A DNA stretch of 64,000 nt from Colius striatus (Eukaryota; Chordata; Aves; Coliiformes; Coliidae): positions 2,384,915 through 2,448,914 of the forward strand of contig NC_084771.1 of the NCBI RefSeq assembly GCF_028858725.1, read 5' to 3'. The position numbers and the translations under genes are program-made. Position 1 is the stretch's first letter. Each line of letters opens with the position of its first letter. The notes under the pieces are model-generated. The model was given only the letters and a program-made list of their open reading frames with translations. It was not told the origin of the DNA and searched no databases. Below are positions 57,437 to 64,000 of this stretch, piece by piece.

Positions 57437-59480
57437 ATAGAATCACTGAATGGGAAGGGTTGGAAGGGACCTTTAGAGATCATCCAGCCTAATCCCCCTG
57501 CAGAAGCAGGTTCACTTAGATCAGGTCACACAGGAATGTGTCCAGGTGGGTTTGAAGCCCTTCAGAGCAAGAGCCTCCACACCCTCCCTGGGCAGCCTGG
57601 GCCAGGGCTCCCTCACTCAAACACTCCAACAGTTTCTCCTTGTGTTTCAATGGAACTGTTTGTGTTGCAGCTTCATCCCATCACCCCTTGTCCTGCCACT
57701 GGATACAACAGAGAGAAAGTGCTGCCCCAAGCTCCTGACACCCACCAGTGAGAGATTTGGAGCTATGAATGAGATGCCCCCTCAGTCTCCTCTTCTCCAG
57801 CCTGAACAGCCCCAGGGCCCGCAGCCTTTCCTCACAAGGAAGATGCTCCAGTCCCCTGAGCATCTGGGTGGCCCTGCACTGGCCTCTCTGCAGCAGTTCC
57901 CTGTCCCTCTGCAGCTGGGGAGCCCACAACTGGGCACAGGACTCCAGCTGAGGCCTCAGCACATGTGGCAGAGCAGAGGGGGAGCAGAAGCTCCCTGGCC
58001 CTGCTGCCCACACTCTGCTGGATGCCCCCAGGCTGCTGTTGGCTTCTTGCCCACGAGGCCACGTTGCTGCTCATGGGCAGTTTCTTATCACCCAGCACTC
58101 CCAGGTCTGTCTCCTGGAGCTGCTCTCCAGCAGGTCATCCCCAGCCTGGCCTGGTGCAGGGGGTTGTTCCTCCCCAGCTGCAGGACTCTGCCCCTGCCCT
58201 TGGTGACCTTCAGCAGGTTCCTCTGTGCCCAACTCGCAGCCTGACCAGCTCTCACTGCCTGGCAGCTCAGCCTCTGGGGAATCAGCCAGTGCTCCCAGTT
58301 TGGTACCAGCAGGGAACTCACTGAGGGTCCCTCTGTCCCCTCATCCAGGTGCTTGATGAAGATGTTGAACCAGACTGGCCCCAGAACCCATCCCTGTGGA
58401 ACTCCACTGGCCACAGGCCTCCAACCTGACTCTGTGCCATTGATCAGCACCCTCTGGGCTCTGTCATTCAGCCAGTTCTCCATCCACCTCACCTCCACTC
58501 ATCCAGCCCACACTGCCTGAGCTTTCTGATGAAGGTGTTGTGGGAGACAATGCCCAGAGCCTTGCTGAACTCAAGGCAGATGACATCTGCTGCTCCCCTT
58601 AAACTAACCAGCCGATTATGTCCTGGTAGAAGGCATCAGGTTGGTCACACAGGATTTCCCCTTGGTGATCGATGTTGACTCCCCCTGGCAACCATTTGAT
58701 CCTTCATATGTTTAGTGGTGACATTCAGGATGAGTTGTTGCATCACCTTTCCAGGGATGGAGGTCAGGCTGACCAGCCTGTGGTTTCCTGGCTCATCCTT
58801 CCAGCCCTTGTTGCAGCCTGCAGTGACATTGGCCTGTCTCCAGCCCTCAGGCACCTCGCCTGTGCTCCATGATTGATCAAAAATGATGGAGAGAGGCTCA
58901 GCAATCACATCAGCTGCTCCCTCAGCACTCTCGGATGCATCCCGTCAGGACCCATTGACTTATGAGCCTCAAGCTTGGCCAGCAAATCTTTAACTTCTTC
59001 CTCTTCCACCCAGGCCAAGTGCTCTGCTGTCCAGGCCATCCTACTGTCCTTGCTGGACTGGGCTTCCCGAGGGCTGGCCTTGTCTGTACAGCCTGTAGCA
59101 AAGAAGGCATTCAGTAGTTCGGCCTCTGCATCCCCTGTCACCAGGGCACCCTCTGTGTTCAGCAGTGGGCCCACGGCGCCCCTCATCTTCCTTTTGCTGT
59201 TGATGTCATGACAAACACCTTCTTGCTTTGCTTTACTTTCTTGGCCAGGTTGAATTCTAGAAGGGCTTTGGCCTTCTTGGTGGCACCCCTGCATGCTCTG
59301 GCAATGTTGTGTACTCTTCCCAAGAAGCCAGGCCCCGTTTCCACCTCTCAGAGATGGCTGCTTTCGGCCTGAGCTGTCCCAGCAGATCCTTGCTCACCCA
59401 TGGAGGCCTCCAGCCTCCGTTCCTACATGTGGGGACACACTGATCCTGGGCTTGGAGGAAGTGGTGCTTGAAGAATAGAA
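57437..59480 (-). repeat. CR1 cluster opening the third segmental copy
   Basis: A minus-strand CR1 with its tail at 57,437, ORF2 C-terminus to about 58,250, RT core (VPQGWVLGPVWFNIFIKHLD) near 58,400, and RT start plus linker to 59,480. The last part equals 7,240-8,050. Here RT core and RT start lie in one run, unlike in the arms, so this is the less rearranged version. Confidence 0.85.
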
Positions 59481-59661
59481 TTCAACTATTTCATGGCCAA
59501 AGCCTCTCATTGCCCCTCCCAGGACTCGTTTTGAGGGTGCAAAACCTTAGATTTCAAAACCATCACTACCTAATCACTACACTAACCTAATCACTACCTA
59601 ACCATCACTACACAAACCCTAATTTCAGAGTTCACAGCCTCAAGTTTAATTCCAAAGCCAA

Positions 59662-59911
59662 GTGCCCCCCATGATGCCATCCCCCTTGCCCCTTCCTGTG
59701 ACCCCACGATGCCATTTCCCCTTCCTGTGCCCCTCATGATGCCATCTCCCCTTCCCGTGCCCCCCATGATGCCATCCCCCCTTCCCATGCCCCCGATGAT
59801 GCCATCCCCCCTTCCCGTGCCCTCCATGATTCCACCCCCCTTCCCGTGCCCCACATGATGCCATCCCCCCTTCCCGTGCCCCCATGATGCCATCCCTCCT
59901 TCCCGTGCCCC
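59662..59911. repeat. Uninterrupted minisatellite (ERV-free)
   Basis: Same 27-30 bp units as in the arms but continuous, with no retroviral LTR. Before it, 59,560-59,612 has a short run of CACTACCTAAT/ACC-like repeats not seen in the arms. Confidence 0.9.
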
Positions 59912-59944
59912 ACACTGGGCGGCAGCTCAGAACGGGGCCCTTTG

Positions 59945-59952
59945 TGACGTCA
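59945..59952. promoter_or_regulatory. CRE palindrome before the orphan exon
   Basis: TGACGTCA at the same 62-bp distance from the ATG as in both gene A copies. Confidence 0.65.
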
Positions 59953-60013
59953 CCCCCAGCGCAGGGCCTTTGGCAGCAGCCGCCTGCCCCAGCCAGTGTC
60001 TGTTGAGACAGCC

Positions 60014-60293
60014 ATGGGGCAGGTCAGGAGCAGGGAGCTGAAGAGCGCCCTGAGCCAGCGCAGCTTCTCTTTGACACAGTCCCTGACAAGCTCCGAGAGA
60101 CGAGGCGCCTTGCAAAGGCTTCGCCATTCCCGCCCTGACCGCATTCGTGTGCCCTCCCCGAGCGTGCCGACAGTCGCCAGCTCCTCGAAGGGAGCTGGGA
60201 AGGAGGATGGGGCTCCCGGCGCTACGAAAAAGAAAAGGGTGACATGGGACGAAACCCTGGTGTATGAGATGGGTTCTGACTCATCGGAAGATG
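60014..60293 (+). pseudogene. Orphan first exon of MROH-like gene A
   Basis: Open from the ATG to a GTGAG donor in phase 1, with a 9-nt in-frame loss relative to the arms (LKH missing) and a few changes. The intron continues for about 48 bp and then meets a shortened LTR; none of exons 2-11 follows. It could still act as an alternative first exon, but its phase does not fit the next visible exon (62,045 needs phase 2). Confidence 0.75.
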
Positions 60294-60341
60294 GTGAGTG
60301 AGGGGCTCCAGCATCGCAGCCTCTGTCTCCGAGAGCCCCGG

Positions 60342-60561
60342 TGTCGTGAAGAATCCACGCCAGAGATGTTCCCCAAGGACTGTGTCCCGTGGTTGTCATT
60401 TTCTCATCATCCTGCTCCCTTTTTGATTTGTTCCGTTCTGTTTCATGTTGGTAGCAGAATAAACTTTCCTCCTTTCCTCTCTCAGTCGAGCACTGGAGCC
60501 TGTTTTGCCGGGAACCGTAACGGGCAGCCAGCCCTCCCTGCCCTTGTCTCCATCCACAACA
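60342..60561 (+). mobile_element. Internally deleted LTR
   Basis: TGTCGTG is followed at once by the downstream half of the LTR seen at 18,538-18,753, ending CCACAACA. AATAAA is kept near 60,460. Bases 60,562-60,889 hold nothing recognised. Confidence 0.65.
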
Positions 60562-60889
60562 ACCTTGCTTCTCTTCCTCCTCCCTTTTCACTCCCTTCCC
60601 AGCTGCTCTCTGGGAAGAGGGGCCTCAGATGCCCTGCAGGTGCTTTGGAAGACAAATGACTCCCAAACACTGTTTCTCAGGGTACAGCAGAGGCCAGGAA
60701 TGGAGCAGCTCAGCACACTCAGAGGCCATGGGAAGGACACCTTGTAACTGGGCTGGTTGTTCCAGCTTTAAAGAAAACACACAGTTTTTCAGGTAGCCAC
60801 GTTTCAGAAGAGAATTTCACTTCAGCAAGGCTCAGAAGGGCCAGAAGTGCTGCCACCACCGACTGTGGTGAGAGCTCTGCTCTGATGGA

Positions 60890-61390
60890 GCTTCTGCTCC
60901 CCCTCTGCTCTGCCACATGTGCTGAGGCCTCAGCTGGAGTCCTGTGCCCAGTTGTGGGCTCCCCAGCTGCAGAGGGACAGGGAACTGCTGCAGAGAGGCC
61001 AGTGCAGGGCCACCCAGATGCTCAGGGGACTGGAGCATCTTCCTTGTGAGGAAAGGCTGCGGGCCCTGGGGCTGTTCAGGCTGGAGAAGAGGAGACTGAG
61101 GGGGCAGGTCATTCATAGCTCCAAATCTCTCACTGGTGGGTGTCAGGAGCTTGGGGCAGCACTTTCTCTCTGTTGTATCCAGTGGCAGGACAAGGGGTGA
61201 TGGGATGAAGCTGCAACACAAACAGTTCCATTGAAACACAAGGGAAAACTGTTTGAGTGTTTGAGTGAGGGAGCCCTGGCCCAGGCTGCCCAGGGAGGGT
61301 GTGGAGGCTCCTGCTCTGGAGCTCTTCAAGACTCTCCTGGACACGTTCCTGTGTGACCTGTTCTCGGTGGGACCTGCCTGACTCTTTACA
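60890..61390 (+). repeat. CR1 fragment
   Basis: Same insertion as 20,040-20,550, so it precedes the duplication of gene B. Confidence 0.85.
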
Positions 61391-61395
61391 ACCTG

Positions 61396-62044
61396 TGTGC
61401 AGTTCACCCCCAAGGAAATCTCACTTTCCTTGCTGATATGGATTGAAGAGGAGGCAAAAGCTGGCAGTAGCTTTTTTCAGACAGGCCATCACAAGATCAG
61501 TTTTGTTCTCAGCTCCAGCACAAAGCTCTTGCCTCATGTGTCACTGAGAACTGAGACAATGAGATGATTCTTTTCCCCTTGTGGATATCATTTTCTGCCA
61601 AATGTTTTCTCCAGTTCAAACCCAACTCTAAAGCTCGCTGCTTTGGGTTGTTTTCCTTTTTTATTGAGGTTTTTCTAAGCAGAATTTGTTAGTGCTGGGG
61701 CAGGGGCATCTGTAGAAATAAGCCACTGAAAGTGAGCCAGCTGAGACTGAAGCTGCTGGAGAATCGTTGTGCAATTGGCACGTGGCTGAGGGAAGACAGA
61801 GGACTGCTGCTGGGTGTCTGTAAAATCATTGTCTTACTAAGACTTGCCAATGAAACCTCTTTCCTTCTGATACAAGAAACTGTAGTCCAGGTGATTGATA
61901 TCCTGCTAATTGATTGGAGATGTTGAGCTGTGAAGCTGCAGCTGCTAAAGATATTTACTGGAACAAGTCTGAGTAATTCCAGTACCAAGGGGGGGAAACA
62001 ACAGGGGCTTTTTCTGCCAAAACTGAAAAGACTGCTTGTTGCAG
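61396..62044. other. 5' flank of the fourth gene B copy
   Basis: 61,396-61,645 equals the flank of spacer gene B. At 61,646 it switches to about 350 bp unlike the spacer's first exon region, then matches again from about 61,990. No first exon with matching phase was identified. Confidence 0.5.
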
Positions 62045-63858
62045 ACGCCTGGATTGTGAGATGGCACTTGGAGATTCCCAAATGGTGGGGATCCCCAAGA
62101 AACCTGTCCCTGGAGATGCCCACCAACGCTCCCCCAGCCATGACCCTGCGTCCTGGAAGTTTCAGCTCCTGGCCTGCCCTGAGGTGAGGGCATTAGACGA
62201 ACATGTCCTGCAGCTGGCACCGAGGTACCTGCGGAGCGAGTGCAGCCAGATGCAGTGGCTGATGCTCAATGCCCTCATCACCACCTGCGACGAGCCCTCG
62301 AAGGTAGGCAGGGGGCAGCCGGCTGGAGCCATGCTGGGGGCGTGGGGCTGGGTGAGGGGAGCTGGGGGACATGCAGCTGGGGCTTGGCTGTGCTTTGGGA
62401 GCTCTGGCAGCTCCTGCCTGCCCTCCTGCCTCCCTGCTGGCCTCCCCAAGTCCCTTGAGGCAGGCCTTTGGCTTCTGGCTCCCGAGGCAGCAGCATGGGG
62501 TTGAAGCACTGGAGTGATTTTGGCAGTGCAGCTTTTCACGGCTTCACCACAAGCATCGTGTTGCACACAGGCCAAAAGCATGTGGATCCTGCAGGAAAGC
62601 CTCCTGGAGCTACTGCAGGACCTAGATGACGAGGTGGTCGAAACGAACCTCTCCTTGCTCAAAATGATGCTCCAGGCTGCCAACAGCCCAGTTTGCAGCA
62701 CCCTCGTTCTGGAGCTGACTGGGAGGCTCCAGCCACTCTTTCACCACGTAAGGCTTTGTGCCCCCCACCACAGGCACTGGCTGCTGCCAGGAACCTTTGT
62801 GCTCTGTGCATTTTCAGAGCCATGCCCAGGTGGGCCTGCAGCAGCCGGTGCTGAGCTCTTGTCCTCTTTCTTTTCCACCAGACCACCAGCAGTGTGCAGC
62901 TGCTCTCCCTTGAGCTCTTCCAACGTCTGATGCAGTCTGTCAACAAAAAGGAAAGACAGCCGATGAAGACACGGGTGTATGAGAACGTGATCGAACTGCT
63001 CTGCCTCCTGCATGCCGAGAGCCCGGAGGTGGCAGAGGTGAGGATCTCTGACCTGCCCATGTCCCCGCGGGAGGTCCCCAGGGCCAGGAAGGGCCATGAG
63101 CTTTGCCCGGGTGAGAGGACGCCCGTCCTGTGCCCTGGGCAGCGGTAGCATCTCCCTGCTCTGTGCGTCTGCAGGCCTCTCGGGTAACCCTGCTTGGAGC
63201 TGCCGCCTTCCTGAAGAAGAGGAGGCTCAGAAAGCTCCCAGAGAAGAGGAAGACATTGGAAGTGGGCAAGTACCTGGTAAGGATGGTCCCCAAGCAGCAG
63301 CCCCAGCCTGGGCAAGCTGTGCCCCTGCCCACTGCCACAGCCCGTCCCGGGCACAGGGCCACGGTCGGTACCAACCCTTCCCTTTGTCCCCTGTCCGTCT
63401 GCAGCTGTCAGGGTGCGGCAGCAGAGCCGCGCACTATGTGCAGCAGGCAGCGCGGTGCCTTTGGAGCCATCAGCAGCCGATACGAGAGGCGGCCGTCAGG
63501 TTCCTGGGTGAGACACAGCCCCTGTCCCTCCCTGCCCCGCTGCAGCTCGGCCCCAGCCCCGGCTGTGGCGCGGCCGCAGGAATCAGCCGCGTGGCTGCGG
63601 AGCCGCGAGTGCCCGGTGCAGGGCCCTGGCGCCCGCGGGGCTCCCTGCGCCCTGTGCCAGCCCTGCCCTGCGCCTGGCGCTCGCTCGCCCGGGGAAGAGC
63701 CTGGGCTCAGCCCTGCCAAGGGGAGGGGGGCGTGTGGCCGGGCTGCAGGGACCTGTGAGGCAACTGTGCCGCTGGGGCACTGACCGACTGTGCGTTCGCA
63801 GGGCTTGCCGGGCAGCACCTGAGGGGGCATCAGGAATTGCTGCAGCCCATCCATGAGG
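62045..63858 (+). CDS. MROH-like gene B, fourth copy (runs off window)
   Basis: Exons: 62045-62303, 62571-62747, 62882-63037, 63175-63276, 63405-63507, 63802-63858. Their sizes of 177, 156, 102 and 103 nt equal gene A exons 6-9. All donors and acceptors are canonical, and the donor missing in the other copies is present at 63,277. This is the best-preserved 3' half. The last exon should lie just past 64,000. HEAT-type helical content as elsewhere. No first exon seen, so it may be a partial gene or use a different start. Confidence 0.7.
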
Positions 63859-64000
63859 GTGAGTGAGGGCAGCGGGGCGGCAGCGGGGACTGGCAGGGAG
63901 GAGGAGAGGCCCTGGGAAGGGAGCTGCGGCCCCTGCCCCGGCCAGGGAGAGCAGAGAGAGATGTCAGGAGCCCGGGGGGTATTCAGCACCTTCCGGCTGA

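Overview
The window looks like nuclear DNA from a bird. It is dense with chicken-repeat-1 (CR1) LINE fragments, carries several avian-type retroviral LTRs, and has spliced genes with clean GT/AG junctions. Two single-copy anchor genes sit head-to-head around a CpG-rich promoter near 51.5-52.3 kb: a multi-exon NUP62 (minus strand) and DNAAF6/PIH1D3 (plus strand). From memory this pair matches the human Xq22.3 neighbours NUP62CL and DNAAF6, so the locus is probably the avian X-syntenic segment (chicken chr4, songbird chr4A). An ERVL-type LTR at 56.0-56.6 kb resembles ones I know from songbirds; a passerine is plausible but not proven.

The dominant structure is a very large inverted repeat. Bases 1 to about 20,205 (left arm, still running off the window edge) are repeated in reverse complement from about 24,002 to 44,265 (right arm), around a spacer of about 3.8 kb. 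Each arm holds, from outside in: the 3' exons of NUP62; a 3' fragment of a MROH-like (maestro heat-like repeat) gene, called gene B; CR1 debris; a minisatellite interrupted by a pol-less endogenous retrovirus; a complete-looking 11-exon MROH-like gene, called gene A; and solo LTRs. The spacer holds a third gene B copy, the only one with a recognisable first exon. The two gene A copies are convergent and point at the spacer.

From 57.4 kb to the right edge lies another, partial copy in the same orientation as the left arm. It has the minisatellite without the retrovirus (an empty site), an orphan first exon of gene A joined to a shortened LTR, and the best-preserved gene B 3' exons, which run off the window. 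This copy lies downstream of DNAAF6 exon 4, and no later DNAAF6 exon is visible.

The natural reading is an ampliconic MROH locus that grew by segmental duplication and inversion between NUP62 and DNAAF6, with arm-to-arm gene conversion. Gene A reads through as a 544-codon product in both arms and has a perfect CRE palindrome 62 bp upstream of its ATG in all three first-exon copies. Gene B copies show shared and private deletions. All gene models were spliced by eye from GT/AG sites and phase; none is confirmed by transcripts.
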